Part shown: in pieces, positions 25,201-38,461 of the stretch
How positions within the stretch are numbered: the first letter of the stretch is position 1
Layout of the letters: the number at the start of each line of letters is the position of its first letter
Source: Carnegiea gigantea
Taxonomy: Eukaryota > Streptophyta > Magnoliopsida > Caryophyllales > Cactaceae
DNA: 64,000 nucleotides
Assembly: GCA_029747015.1 (NCBI GenBank)
Contig: JAKOGI010000139.1
Span: 886,001 to 950,000, forward strand
Direction of reading: 5' to 3'
Program-made: the position numbers and the translations under genes
Notes under the pieces: generated by a model
What the model was told of the DNA's origin: nothing
The model's database searches: none
What the model saw: only the letters and a program-made list of their open reading frames with translations

Positions 25201-28200
25201 CCTCATCCTCAACATGCATGGATGATTGAAATTCATACTCAGCTGCTGCAGCTTGACACTGCCATCTCTCTATAGCATGATAGTCCTTTATCCCGTCACT
25301 ACCAGAAGAATCAACCCATGCTTTAGTAAATGCAGTGCTGTCTCCAGCTGCACTTTCTCCAGAATGTTCTCTCCAATTCAACTGAGTCAGATCATTTGAG
25401 TTGCTATGTTGCAAAAGGCTATCGCCAGACATTCTTGAATTGTCAAGATTTGCACAGGTGGCAGAAAAGTCAACAGACCAATCCCTAACTCTACAATTCC
25501 TAGAATCTATTTCTGAAATACAGTCTTGTTTCCCCAGAACACCACCAGACCACTTTCTGCGCTCAGAATCATCCATGTGGGCATACTGCTCTCGTCGAGC
25601 AAACTTCTGAAAAGATGGTATCTTAGGCAACTGCATCATGCTATACCTTGCTTCCGATGATGCATAGGCCTGCCGATGAGAAGATAAGTAATAATTAAAG
25701 ATTTTGAAGCAAACAAGCAAATCTTCACAGATGAAGGGTGTCAGATACTCAGATTTATATGACCTACATGACTACGCATCAATGCATCCTTTACCAGCGT
25801 TCACATTAGCCTAGTTTGCAATTTATTTTTTATTGCACCTTGAAGACAAACAATATGAACCAGGAGCACAAAATGGCGGCAGGACAAAGGCAAAGCTCAT
25901 TTGTTTTTCAAATTTTAAAAAATAAGAAAGAAGAAAACCTCCCTAGGCCCTTTACTGACAGAACAAGGCAAGGAGAGGGTACAGAGTGGGGGCAATTGAA
26001 CCAGGATGCCCACATCATAGAAGAAGAATGATGTGCCAATAAGTTGTATTCTTTCTACAATATACATATGATAGTGTCACCCAGAATTATGAATCAATTA
26101 TTCAACATCAATTATATCTTGGACCCTAAAATTCAAACTGCATATGAAGAAACTAAAGGTATCATGTGTACCAATAATGGCCATTTAGATTGTGCCCTAA
26201 AAGTCAACAAAGGAAGGCCAAGATGCTTTCAACCATGAACCCAAGCAATCCAGACAACACATGTGACAACTGACAAGCAATCACGTTCCTGGGAGTCAGA
26301 GAAACAGAGCAATTCTAAAGATTTTTAGAAGATTAGTGCATCCTTTATCACTTCTCAATTTTCCATATGTTTCCTTTTCTTCAAGATTTCTTTTTAGCAA
26401 GTTTCCACTAATAAAATTCTACAAGCTAACGCAAAAGCAAATTGTAGGGTAAATATAAACAAACCTCAGCAGCAGCAAGAGCAGCAGCATGGGCTGCCTC
26501 CGCCGCAGCTAGAGCAACCCGTTCTTCTTCGGTGAGGGGTACGTCGTCAACCTCTTCGACCTTACTCTCCATTTTAGAGCCAACCACACTTTCTGACTTC
26601 ACTTGCTTTCCATTCAGCTTCTTTGAGCCCAAGTTTGACTTATTTCCAGTTGCATACTGCTGTACACGTATAGGGGGTTTTTTGGAGCCTGGATCTTTCC
26701 CTTTGGCTTTTGACGAATCTGCATTTGTCATGTGTCTCAGCAACTTCAACCCACCATTTGTAGCTTTCTCTTTTCGAAAGACTTCTATCCACATGTTAAC
26801 CAGCTGACTTGCTATGCCGCGTATGTCACGGCTAGTATGGACGCAGACTTTCTCTTTTACAGTTTTTCCAATACCTACATCAACCCCAAAGCATAAAATA
26901 TTGAGAGACGAAAGGGAAGGACTGTGGCATTTCTCTATCTTGAGAAACTCTGGTGCAGAAAACCTATTCTTATGGATGTTCTGCAAGCAAATTTAATTAA
27001 ATAATTCATGCCTATTAATGTACCAATATTGACAAAACACAGAAACAAGACAACTTTGAATGATAAAGAATTAAGGATTTATGGATGCTCAAGATCAATA
27101 GCAAGCTAAACACCATGTTTTGACAACAATAATAGCAAAAACTATCCTCATGAAAGGTAGAAACTAGAAACTCTACATGAACGGTCCATGAGAAGCCACT
27201 CCCTTGCTATGCAACTACAATGATAATTGAATTTATGGTAAATACCTGACAAACGGACTGCTACCAGGTCAGTGGAGACCAGTACAAGTATGTGTACACA
27301 CTGACGCAGAAGCCGAGTTCCATCCTTTCCCATGGAATCCTGTCAGTACGTGATCAAAACCTTAGAAAAGAATAAGATATTGCTTCCTAATATTTACATG
27401 GCATAGACTACAAAACACAAACATACTGAAATAAGAATAAGTAGAAGTACTTGAAGATCTCACCAGTATCCATGAGTTGAGTATGCCAAGCCCTTCTTTG
27501 GTCCCAGCAAAAGACTTCAGAGATTCAACAGGGAGACTCAACAGCTCTTTAGCCAGACGCAATCGTCCAGCAGACGTTTTAGCATTAAAGAACATTTCCT
27601 TTAGTATGCTTTCTCTCGCCCGGGATTTGTCTGATAGGCTCTCATAGACAACAGTGGAGAGATCAATTGCATCAAGTCTTCTTGCTATGTCCTTCACCTC
27701 ATTCCTCTCATGGTTTGAGTGTTTCTGCGCTGCTTCAATAGCTTCAGCTTCCGCTGTGAAATCATTACCAGTAGTCAGTATGTCAATCATACGAACTGCC
27801 TCACGAAGCCCACTCATCATTGCACCACCCACAGTATCTGGATGCTCTTTGCAGGTAGCTTCACCAGCAAAAAACAAACAATTCTCAACAGGTCTACCAA
27901 TTATGTCATAGTCTTCTCCAGATGCTCCCACAGCCACGTAAGAATAGGCACCGTAGCTGAAAGGATCTCTTCCCCAGTCCGTCACCACTGAGCCGACAGG
28001 ATCAGGAACAGCAGTATCTCCAAAAAGTTTACGTAGAACTGCTAGAGCATGACTTACATGATCACAGGGGTTCACATCCTGCCCATCTACAGCAGCTTTA
28101 CCAACCACCAATGCTATCAGAACAGGAGCCCCAACTGTTTTCTTGATGTTCCAGAACATAAAGCAGCGGCCCCTCAGATCAGTGTGTTCAGCGGTAGCTC

Positions 28201-31200
28201 CAAAGTAATCGACAGTATCATCCCAAAAAACTTCTGGAAACTCCAGGACTACCTTATTGAGAACACCAAAACCCAACCGCTGGATGGATGAATTCTTCCA
28301 ATGTGGCAATGGTGGAGAGAACTTGATGGATTCTGCCTTTAAGCATCCAAGTGGCACAGTAATCAAAACTGCATCCGCATAAAACTCATTGCCAATAGAT
28401 GTGGAAACTTTTACCCTGTGAGAAGAATTATCATCATTTCCGGACTCTACTCCAGAGTAAGAAATATCAGTAACCACTTGGCTCAAATGGATGGAAAGGC
28501 CTTTCGCAATAGACTCCACAACTGCTCCATAGCCCCCTTTAATCATACAGTGGGCTCCTCCAAATCCTCCATAGACATCATCCTGGTTCCAATGAGGAAG
28601 AGATACATCTTTTAGCAATGCGGCACAACCATATTCCAAATGGGCAAAATGCCAATCCATAACCCTCCTCTCAAGGGGACTCAGCGTCTCATTCTTAACA
28701 TCATTCCTTTCTCCAAGGCAACCACCATCAGTGTCCTTTTCACAATTTGAGGTAGCATCCAATGGTTGCAATTTTTCAGATGGCACGCCATCTGTACCAG
28801 AATGTACCTTCTGGCGTATTTTGAGACCATATTCTAAACCGTCCTCAAGAGACATTCTTGTTGCATTATCCCCTTTCTGAGCAGCAACTAAAACCATATC
28901 ATCAAGAAGACTATTAAACTCTGCTTCTAAAGCTTCATCGACATCTGCAGGAACCTTCTGCCCTGTTACAATATCATAAAGTGGGCAATCACTGCTCAGA
29001 ATTGTCAATTCCAGACCCAGTTGAGCACAAATCAAAGATGAAGGGTCTGGTCGTCTTTCACTGGCCACATCGGCCTCAACTCCTGTAATAATGCTTGCCC
29101 CAAGATCCACAGGAACTGAAAGAGATGCACGATCAGTGTAAACTCGACCTCCAATCCTACTCCTAGCCTCAAGCACGGTGACAGAAAAACCTTGCCTTTG
29201 CAAATGACGCGCTGCGGTTAAACCTGCAGGGCCCGCCCCCACTATTATGACTCTTTTCTGCTTCTTCGAATTAGGCCGAATAAACATATCGTGCTTCAAC
29301 TGATCACCTCCCACTGAATGGATAGAAATTGAACCATTATCCAGGTTCAACCCAGATACATCAGCGATTGGGCAGTCTGGTTCAACAATTCTTTCAGATA
29401 CATTTACTTCAACCTCATGTTTATCTAGTTCCTCAGCATGTCTGCACCCATCCAGCAGCTTCTTAGGGGATGGACCAGATAATGTCTCTGCACCACTTTT
29501 CACAGCTTCTTTTGAGCGGCTTTCATCACCCAAAGACGACTCATCCTTTACCTTAGTACCTGCACCCTTCATCTGACCGAGGATAAAGGAAACTCCATCC
29601 GCTGAGTCAGCGACAGAAGCTCCGGAACTCCCCTCAAACTTCTTTTCTCCTAGAAGTTTGTAACTTCCTCCAGAATTAGGATCTGCTTTCTCTTTGTAAG
29701 CAGCAATTCCAGTATTAATATAACCCTGCTCAAGAATTCATGACCCAAAAAAATGAGGCATAAAGATCTCGCACAGAGAAGCACATAATAAAATGATAGT
29801 CTCACTCACACTTTGGTCAAGAAAGAAGTAGATATCCCTCATCAGCGAAGCACGAGAAGGTTCATTGTCAGATGGAGTTGCACTCACTCCACAATCCGTC
29901 AGAGGCAAAATACGGGTGAGGTCCTCATTCCAAAGGCTTAAGATCTTGTTCCTGCATCATGTCAAGCCAGAAATTCCAATAAAACTTAAGGTAACAGATA
30001 AGAAATTAATCAGGGATTCACGTGGATGTGTCTCTGCAGGAATCCAAGAGATGCAGCTCAAAGTAATTAGATACATAATTTAGTATAATAATCAGATTTT
30101 CAACACATAAATTTTGGGCTAATAGAAAGGGGATTGAAATGGTACTTTATGAAAAACAAAAATCATGTCTGTGAGAAATATGTCTGGTCTGTACAGTCTA
30201 TACAAGAATTAAGAGATTTTATACTAACAATGGTATGAACACTGCTTTCAGTCTCAAATAGAAAAAATTATAGTGTCATGTGGACTCCATAAACTTTAAA
30301 GAAAAATCAGATAATGTGGGCAACTATCTCAGAGTAAATGGCACAATAAGATAATCTGGATATATCATTTGACACTAAAAACTTTAGCAACAACATTGGG
30401 GAGAACTCAAGATTATTTTGAATCCAACAGCAACATGAAAATAGATTGTTCCAGGTTACACAATACTAACCTGCATTCCAAGTACTCTTGCAGTCCACCT
30501 TTGCGTTTCAAGACCTCCTTAAACTTAATCTTCTCCACTGGACCAACTGCACAGGCCTTTAAACCAACCTTTACTGCAACTAGTCCTCCGCCCTCAAGAT
30601 CAAGATCTGCATTTGGAGACAGTCTTTCTTTTGATCGACTACCTTGGTCTCTGTCCACATTATGATGTTCATGTAGTAGGACTTCCCATGCAGCATCACC
30701 CTCATAAGCCATGTCACGATCCTTGCGCTTTCTAGCTTTGCGTACAGCACGTTCATTCAGCATTGAACTATTAGATCTGTTGTTGGCCTCAGAATAACAT
30801 CCGGCATCTTCCTGAAAAGCAACATTCTCATCTGGTGTGGCAGAGGCAGATGACGTTCCATTGGCTCCTTCATTGAAATCAGTAGCTACAGAAGCAACAT
30901 CTTCCCTATTTTGATCGTCACATAATGAAGCTATTTTTGAAGCATCCTTAGCATGCTGAATACAACCACCATGAGATATGACATCAGATTCATGATTGTC
31001 TTGTTTACTTATTTCCTTTACGAATTCTGAAGCAGAAGTAGAACATGGAACATCAGTCGCCCAGCCACTCACATCCAAGCAGACAGAATGCCCAACTCCA
31101 GTTCGAGGATTGGCAGTCAGAGGACCAGAAGCACCCAGATCATCATCCTCTGCACCAGGCAGCTCAGATGCTTCCTTGCGACAAGGTTTATCCAATGAAC

Positions 31201-32440
31201 CAATCAAGGGCTCCTCATTGTTCACTTCAACCTGCCTAGAAACTTCACTACTTTTCTGTACTTCCATCTTTTCAAGGCACGCTAAACGGCAATCCGATGC
31301 CTGAAGTGCAGGAACTACGATAATTGGTTCAGATATGTCACCATATCTATCACTACCAGGTATTGTACTATCATCTGTAAGCATACCATTCATAAGTGTA
31401 GGATCCCTAGTGGGTACACTGGCTGACGCAATGCCAGTTGGACCATCAAGATCTTGATTTCCTCCTAGCTTACTTTGAGGAGAGCCAGAGCTAATTTTAC
31501 CACTAGCTGAGAAATCTTCTGATTTCTGCCTCTTACCAAGAAAACTTGCATCTGAGCTTGGAAAACAATCATTCTTTGAGACTTGCAATTCCCTCCTTGA
31601 TTTTGAACAGGAAGGAGCTCGCAATTTCTTGTGCAAGCGAGATTGACTTTTCTGTGTCTTTTTGAGATATGATGATAATGAATCGGCCAAAATATCATCT
31701 GATGGACTAGACAGAACTGCCTTCCCCACTACCTGACCTCCTAATGCACTGTCATCTGGGATTTCAGCATCATCCACAGGGATAGAAGCCGTGAGGGTGT
31801 CTCCAGATGAAGCAGACTTGGACTTCCTACTCTTCTTCTTGAGTTTGTTTTGAGGGCTCAATATACCCTCCAGCAACTCCACCTGATTTTCAGAATATTT
31901 GCCATCAGTTGTCTTGACATCTTCCATATTAGCAGAACCCCCAAGACTCCTTGCAAATGATGTAGAATTGGAACTCTTTGCTTTTCTGTTGCGCTTTTTC
32001 TTTGATTTATGAATATTATTTGGATCAGAGGTTACAAAAACAACTCCGCCTTCATCTTCTGGGACCAATTCAGCGATGGATCCCCCAACCTTTTGTGGCA
32101 CGTCAAGACATCCATCAGGCAATTCAACCACTGTTGATGACAGCTCCTTCTTTCCCAAAGTCCCACCCCCACTCTCTTTCTTGGGGGCCTTCAACTTCTT
32201 CCTAAAGCTTGCTAATGTATCCTCCATTCCACCTTCCTCATCCACAACCACATCTTTCTCCAACTTACCCTCTAACTTCTTACCCTTATCACTAATTGAA
32301 CCCAGCTTAGTTTTCTTAGGGTTTTTCTTACTTTTCAACTTGAACAACGACCCAATGGGTTCATTTTCGTCTGAATATAGATTGATCTCAGCCTGTTTAC
32401 ACCTCTTCTTCAGGCCAACCTTCTTATCTTCACCATCCAT
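19299..32440 (-). CDS. LDL3: LDL3-type lysine-specific histone demethylase (SWIRM + amine oxidase)
   Basis: Eight minus-strand exons with matching phases: 30471-32440, 29810-29951, 27464-29725, 27246-27339, 26465-26874, 24971-25669, 24745-24819 and 19299-19364 (5718 nt, 1905 aa). Known: LSD1-like FAD amine oxidases demethylate H3K4me1/2 in the nucleus; LDL3 is the long plant form. Seen: a lysine-rich N-terminus (MDGEDKKVGLKKRC, ENEPIGSLFKLKSKK); a SWIRM-like region at residues 632-711 across exons 1-3; the FAD-binding GAGPAGLTAARHLQ from residue 867, followed by VLEARSRIGGRV; the domain close GEATCKEHPDTVGGAMMSGL near residue 1330; and the LDL3 C-terminal signature LPKIPSFQKFARREQY with GKQDCISEIDSRNCRVRDW. 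The last exon encodes 21 residues including FVDKLIERHMS. It is longer than the Arabidopsis protein, mainly through its N-terminal exon. The last intron (5.4 kb) holds an LTR element in antisense. Confidence 0.95.
20645..21009 (+). repeat. 5' LTR of copy 2
   Basis: Starts TGATGCAGGATAAGAA and ends CCTACATCA; contains TATTTAAAC at the position of the TATA box in copy 1. Confidence 0.88.
21816..22805 (+). pseudogene. RRM-containing ORF of the LTR element, copy 2 (frameshifted)
   Basis: It starts at the same point as copy 1 (ATG in CAACCATGGTTTGGTG) and shows the same RRM-like sequence, but a 7-base insertion at 21921-21927, partly duplicating ATGGA, breaks the frame in the RRM. At the position of the copy 1 stop it has TGG. 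Further indels break the acidic tail. The 3' segment (about 22640-22800) matches the 3' ORF of copy 1. It cannot make the full protein. Confidence 0.7.
22950..23312 (+). repeat. 3' LTR of copy 2
   Basis: Direct repeat of 20645-21009 ending CCTACATCA immediately before the right GTCCT duplication. Confidence 0.88.
23318..24744. other. Remainder of LDL3 last intron
   Basis: Contains a (GGA)n run (about 23533-23554), several poly-C/G runs, and a GC-rich patch (about 24390-24510) unlike its surroundings, with short ORFs on both strands that I cannot relate to any family. Probably decayed repeats. Confidence 0.5.
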
Positions 32441-33250
32441 GTTTTAGCAACAACCCTCCTTCTTTCTAACCCTAAAACAGCACTTGGATCACAAACAACA
32501 TGCAGCCCTTCAATTCTATTATTCAAACTGGGGCATTCCTTATCTCTAAGACCCCAGGATTCACTGGCATAATTCAGAAACTATACCCTCAACAAATTCG
32601 ATAACTTCAACCAATGAAAAACAGCACTTTTCAAGCCAGACCCAGAATTCCAATACTAAAAACCAAATCTCCAATGCTAGAAAAAGAAGTACCCTAGTGC
32701 TTTACCCTATTCCTGTGCAATGCCAATGCAAACAACAAACAATGAATTCACAAACTAGGGTTTTTGGGTCTGCAAATAAAAGTCATATAGGGAGGGATAG
32801 AGACAAAAACAACACCAAATAGATGGAAAACAATAGCGAAAAGGGATCAGAACAAACCTGAGAGCTAAAGCTGATTGCCCTATTGAAATCCCTACACAAC
32901 GCGCGTTACCCTGGTGGGTTGAAGGCTTAATACCAGTGGCCTTGCAAACCCAGAAACAGAAATGAGAAATATTGCCTAAAGTGAAAAGAAGAAAATTCTA
33001 AAATTATTGGGAGAATATAACGCATGTGTGTGTGAGTGTTCACTGGGAGGGAAAAAAAAGAGAGGCCTTTGTGTTTTGGGCAGGCAAGAGACCGGGGGGG
33101 GGGGAGGGGAAGAGAGAGAAAATGAGTCAGCGGAGGGAGGGAGAGGGCAGAAGAGGTGTGGGGTGCGGCAAGGCAAGGAGGACAAGGACCCCTGTCAACG
33201 ACTTTAACCCATTTCCAATGGTTGGCGTAAAAAAACTTCATTGAAGGGGG
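32441..33250 (-). promoter_or_regulatory. LDL3 leader and proximal promoter, probable 5' UTR intron
   Basis: On the minus strand CTCAGGTTTGTTC (donor near 32860) upstream of the start codon suggests a leader intron ending shortly before 32440. Farther upstream (33090-33180) the coding strand is a long C/T-rich tract (G/A-rich on the plus strand, with a run of ten G). This fits a pyrimidine-rich promoter/leader; no defined TATA box was found. Confidence 0.45.
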
Positions 33251-35570
33251 CACATTTGGTTAACTTGGTGTCAAGACACTAGGTTCATGCTTCATTTGAT
33301 GGAGCTTGATGGGATTCTCTCTAAATTATGCGATTTTGGTCAGAAAGCTTGGGGTTATAAAAGAAACGGGATCTGAGCAACTATTATATAAGATATGGTA
33401 GTACTGTGAATAGTTATTGTATCTTAATATCTGTTTGATGTAACTTTATATGAGATACTTTAATGATGTAAAAACTTATTATCTAAAGTCTTCTGATAAG
33501 CTGGCATGAAAAGTATTAATACGTAAGATGCAATGTGTTGGGAATATTGCTTAAACATGCAATGTACGTATGCATCCACGTCAACAACACAAATTTGAAT
33601 AGTGTTATATAAGATACAGCAGCATCGCAAATAGAAGTCGTTACTTAAAGCATCTCAATATGTGTCCATTGTAACTGTGTCCAAGATACCTCAACGACAT
33701 GAAAACTGATTATCATGGGTGTTGCGATAGGGTATAAAAAATATTATCATGTAAGATCTAGCATGTTAGAATATGATGTAAAACATGAAGCCACGATATA
33801 ATGCAACCACGTAAACACTCAAACTTATTTCTATTATAAGATGAACATGCAATAGTACGTTAAACCTTGTATTATATGATTAAAGTGCAGTAATTGTCAT
33901 TTTTTCGGAATACAGATATGGTAATTCGATAAATTTCATGGTTTCATCACATGACAAAAGCACTATAACTCGCACTCTCCTGCTAGATAACTAGATTAAA
34001 GGCCTATCATAGACCATCTAACTGATATTCATTGTTGATGTTATCTCATGCAAGTGTTTTTATGTCTATCCATATAGTTGCGTGCTTATGAAGTTTTAAG
34101 CTTATACCTAATAATAACACGTGCATATATATAATATACAAGATAATACCATATACTATATACGACAAACTAAACTAAATATATAAATTAAACTAACACG
34201 AGATGAATGTGATATGCAATAATTATGACTGAACAAAAATGTCTAATAATTCTTCAAAAAAATCAATAAGAGGTAGCATATTTCTTAACATATCTTATAC
34301 CTTACTTGATCTTCTTCTCCTTTTTTTTTTTTTAAATACTTGTGTCACTTATGTATGAAATACGGGCCTCAATCAGACTTGAATGTTAAGAAAATTCGGA
34401 AGCGTATATAATATGGATAATTTAATTTACTGTTGAGAAAGGTGATATGTTTATAGTCACTCGTATAGGCTTAACCAATCATACACTTTTGAAGTTAATT
34501 TTATGCAACTAGTGTTGTGCACACTGCATTAATATGAGTATTTGTATAATCCATAAATAAACATGATGGTCATATTAAAAAAGCAAGTTTCAACTGAACA
34601 CATTTTTATAGTAAATTTCACATGCGATATAGACAAGTAACACATGTGATCCACATTACTTTGTAAAAAGAGATGAATACCTAACAAACACAGATTAGTT
34701 CAAGTAATTTGACAATACTTGTTTCCACTAATGTTTTGAGTTTGAGTCTTGTGAATGGAAAAAAATCTATAATGAAAGAGCTCGACTCCTTATTGGATTA
34801 ACAGTAATTTGACTCCAATGACGAGGACCAAAGACCCAAAAAAAAAAAAAATGACAAAATAAACTCCTTTTTGGTGACTAGAAAATTCTCTTGTTGATCT
34901 TGATATTTGTCTATGGTTAAATAATAATTTGAGTGCCTATTATATTATTTTACAATTATTAATTTTATTTAACTACCATCTTTGTCAATGTTACCTACTT
35001 TAATTACCTTATAAAATAACCGGCGTCACGAAGTTAATATCAAATAGCTAACCATTCGTGAAATAATTTTTTAAAAAAGGTAAATTACGTACGTTAGTTA
35101 TATGCAAGATAAACACTCGGCCTTGAAATGGGGAAGAATGAAGATACGTCCAAATATTGTTTAAAAGTTGATGATCGCAAATATCATATGTCCATGGTGA
35201 TATAAATGGACCAAAATCATTTAAAGAAGGAAATCATAACGGATTTGAAATTTTCAAAATAAAAATAAAATCGACAACAATATCACATAAGATTTATTTC
35301 AATCCTTAACTTGTCAATCCCCATTCAAATATGGAGGAAATTGAGAGTTAACAATAAATGTCCCCTATTTTTTGGTGTGACTTTGTTTTAAGTATTTTTC
35401 CAATGCATGTGTAAGATTGCATTCCTTGTATTGAATGTTATTTAAGCACCTAACACATTTTTTCTGTTTAATTGAGCTATTAATTAAATACCTTTATTGT
35501 AGTTATGTAGTTATTAGATCTATTGACTTTCTCAACAATTCACCAATTTAATTGCTTAAGAGTACTTTAT
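33251..35570. other. AT-rich intergenic DNA with a diverged tandem duplication
   Basis: No gene seen. About 33382-33603 and 33604-33830 are two diverged copies of a roughly 220-base unit (shared words: TTATATAAGATA, TGTAACT, GATGTAAAAACT/GACATGAAAACT, ATGTAAGAT/ACGTAAGAT). Confidence 0.5.
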
Positions 35571-36428
35571 GGGGTATTTGGTAACATAGTTGTTTGAGAG
35601 AAAAAGAAATGCTGGGAGAGATTTTAACTGTTTTGACTAAGTCAAATAGCTAAAGAGGTATTGGTAAATAGCTGTTTGAAAGAGCTGTTTTACCCCAAAC
35701 AGCTCTTTTTTAAACAACTATTTTCATTAACCTTTTGAGAATTGCTGTTTGTGAAAATTACAATATTGTCCAAAAGTTTAACAAAATTGCATGCATGCTA
35801 TTAATAAACTCTATTCCTACTTTCTTACCATACCTAAATCTTAGACAACTTTTATCTTCAATTTCTTCTGCTTGACCTCCCCACCTTTATCTCCGCCCTC
35901 CCTATTGTCATTAGTAAACCCTATTCCTAGTTTTCTTTTCGGTTGATGAAGATTAAATTATTTAAAATCCATACATATTTCAATTCATGACAAAAATACA
36001 GATGCAGGTTCATATTAATTGCAATTCATAAAAAATAAGCATCTCTAAAAATAAAAAAGGTTATAAGATGTAGGCATTATATACGTAAGTAACCATTGAG
36101 AATAAAAGAAAATAAGTAATGAACACAAATTGTTTAAATTAATAAAAAATAAAGTTCCAAGAATGAAGCTAATTTATACATATGACATATATTACTTTTT
36201 TAAAAAACAAAATAAGATGATCAAGAGATAAAAACTCATTCAATTAAAAAGTATTTTAGAGAAAGGACATCAATGGAATTTTACCAAATATATTTTCTAA
36301 AAACAGCTAATTTTACCAAATATTTTTTTTTCCTAGAAATAGCTAATTCAAACAGTCAATGTAAATAGTTAATCTAAATAGCTAACAATTAATAGCTAAC
36401 AATTAACAGCTGATTACCAAACAGGGCC
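35571..36428. mobile_element. MITE with GGGGTRTTTGG / CAAACAGGGCC ends
   Basis: Left end GGGGTATTTGGTAAC, right end GATTACCAAACAGGGCC, imperfect inverted repeats flanked by TAT on both sides (35568-35570 and 36429-36431). The interior repeats AAACAGCTAA-type words and has no ORF. Related copies lie at 62517-63789. Tourist/PIF-like or hAT-like; the 3-base flank favours the former. Confidence 0.6.
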
Positions 36429-36431
36429 TAT

Positions 36432-38187
36432 AAGTTACGTACAGCTTGCCTTTCAGTAATTAGTGATACTGTCAATACGTAAATCTGACATATTTTGGAT
36501 TGAGACTAGAGCTGACAAAGCCTGACCTGACACAAAAACACAACCCGACCCCAAACTAAAGTTATTGAGAGAAACACGAATCCAACCCGACCAGAACCGA
36601 TTTCGACCCGAAGTAGACACGATTTGACCGTTTAGTATGAAAACTTGTTATTTTTCAATTTTGAGCAAATTTAAACTATTTTCAAAGTCAACACGAATTG
36701 ACCCGTTTATCAAATGGGTCAATCCAATCCGACTCATTTCCCAACTCTAAATGAGACTTAGTGCCAGTGACGACAATATAACAGTAAAGTCTCTCCACCC
36801 CCTCCCCCTTTGAGAAACAAGTAGCAATGAAAGATGATCCTCATTATCATTATTAGTAAGATTCTTACTTCTTTATCTTTTGTAATATAATTTAGCAAAT
36901 TAATATTCATCATAAACGACAGGCACAAGTTCCTTGTTAATATTATTGGCTCAGTAGTGTAGCCAATAAACTTATTAAGAGCATGAAATCCTTTCCTTCG
37001 TCTTGCAATCCAAGGTGTAGATTTGACTAGTTGCTTAAGGCAGCTATCACAACCGTGGTATAGTTGTGATTTACCCATATTTAATAAAAGTGTCCTTTTT
37101 TAAATAAAGAAGTGTCTTAGAAGTTAGCACCAAAAAAAAAAAAAAAAAAAAAAATCACTAGAAGTACGTATAAGATTCAAAACTCACTAGAAGTATGAGA
37201 ATATTCTCCCTGTCATAAGCCTCCATCCTCCGCACACGTTTACAACCATGGTATATTCGAGAGAGGTAAATCTTATTTGATTTGTAGATATTTCATACAT
37301 AGAATATTATTTTTACGAGGTCTTTTTCATATCTATATTTAGATTATCCAAGAAGATTGATATATTTTGTATTATATAAATTCCTTAATAATTGCAAAGG
37401 AAACTTTAAAAAGATCCATTATTAGGTAATATGGTATGTTTATATAATTAACTAAAATATATAAATTCTTCGAATAGCGGCACCTATATTGCATTATTTA
37501 TATGACAACACATATTGATCTACATTATATGTAACAGAGAAAAATACCTGATGTTTACAATTGAAAAAATTCAGGCCTACATTTGATCAACTAATATTTC
37601 TAATAAAAAAGTCATAAGCAACATAAAATTTCTGAAGCATTATAAAAAACTAAGTGAAAATCAAAAAATAATTAAAAAAGTGTAAGAAATATAATAAATA
37701 CAAACATATTGAAATTTTTTTAAATTTGTGCATATAAGGTATAAAAGTCAATATAAACAGGATTTTGAATTCAATCCCACCTCTACATTCATCTTAGACA
37801 TGACCTGCCGTCACATGTGTCTCAACCGTTTGGTTGGGCTACTAAATATAGAATGCTAGGATGACAGGTTTAAATAAATAGAGTTTCCAAACATGGTGAA
37901 GATTTTTATTTTAATTTTTTCTTTGTTTGTTTGAAGGACCCTTTTTTTTAATTAAAAAAATTATACTTTGCTACTGACTACGAAATTGAGGTGAATTATG
38001 AAAGTCAATGGACAATATTTTTTTTGGGTTATTATTTTTACTTCATTGACAGATAATATGGATGTTTACATTATATATCAGAAAGATTCCAATTGAGTGT
38101 TTAAATAATGACAATATGTTCTTTTCCCCCTTTTTTAAAAAGGAAATGATATTTTTGCACATGAATTATGACCTCTTATGTGTATAT
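36432..38187. other. AT-rich intergenic DNA
   Basis: No gene seen. A patch with repeated AACCCGACC/GACCCG words (about 36510-36740) resembles dispersed plant repeats; a poly-A run lies at 37133-37154. Confidence 0.6.
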
Positions 38188-38454
38188 TGTTGACAATGGT
38201 GAATATCTAGAGAAAGAATTGAGTCAGAAAGAAATGTATGAGAGATGAGAACATTTCTCTCTTGATCTTATTGAAAGAAAGCATTGATCATGAAAACAAA
38301 TGTATACTGCAAATACAATGTTGTGCTATATGTATACAAGTGTCTTGCTCATAACAGAAAATAAGTGAGGCTGGAGTTAGTTGTAACAGACTAAAACAAC
38401 AAGCTAACAGAATGCTAACTGCCTAACTGTCTAATTAACTAGCTACCTCCAACA
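38188..38454 (-). repeat. 3' LTR of the copia element
   Basis: Begins TGTTGACAATGG and ends CTCCAACA on the plus strand; direct repeat of 43136-43402. Confidence 0.95.
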
Positions 38455-38461
38455 CCCCCCC

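Noticed and set aside
27654..28615. Plus-strand frames within LDL3
   Set aside because: Antisense shadows of the amine oxidase exon.
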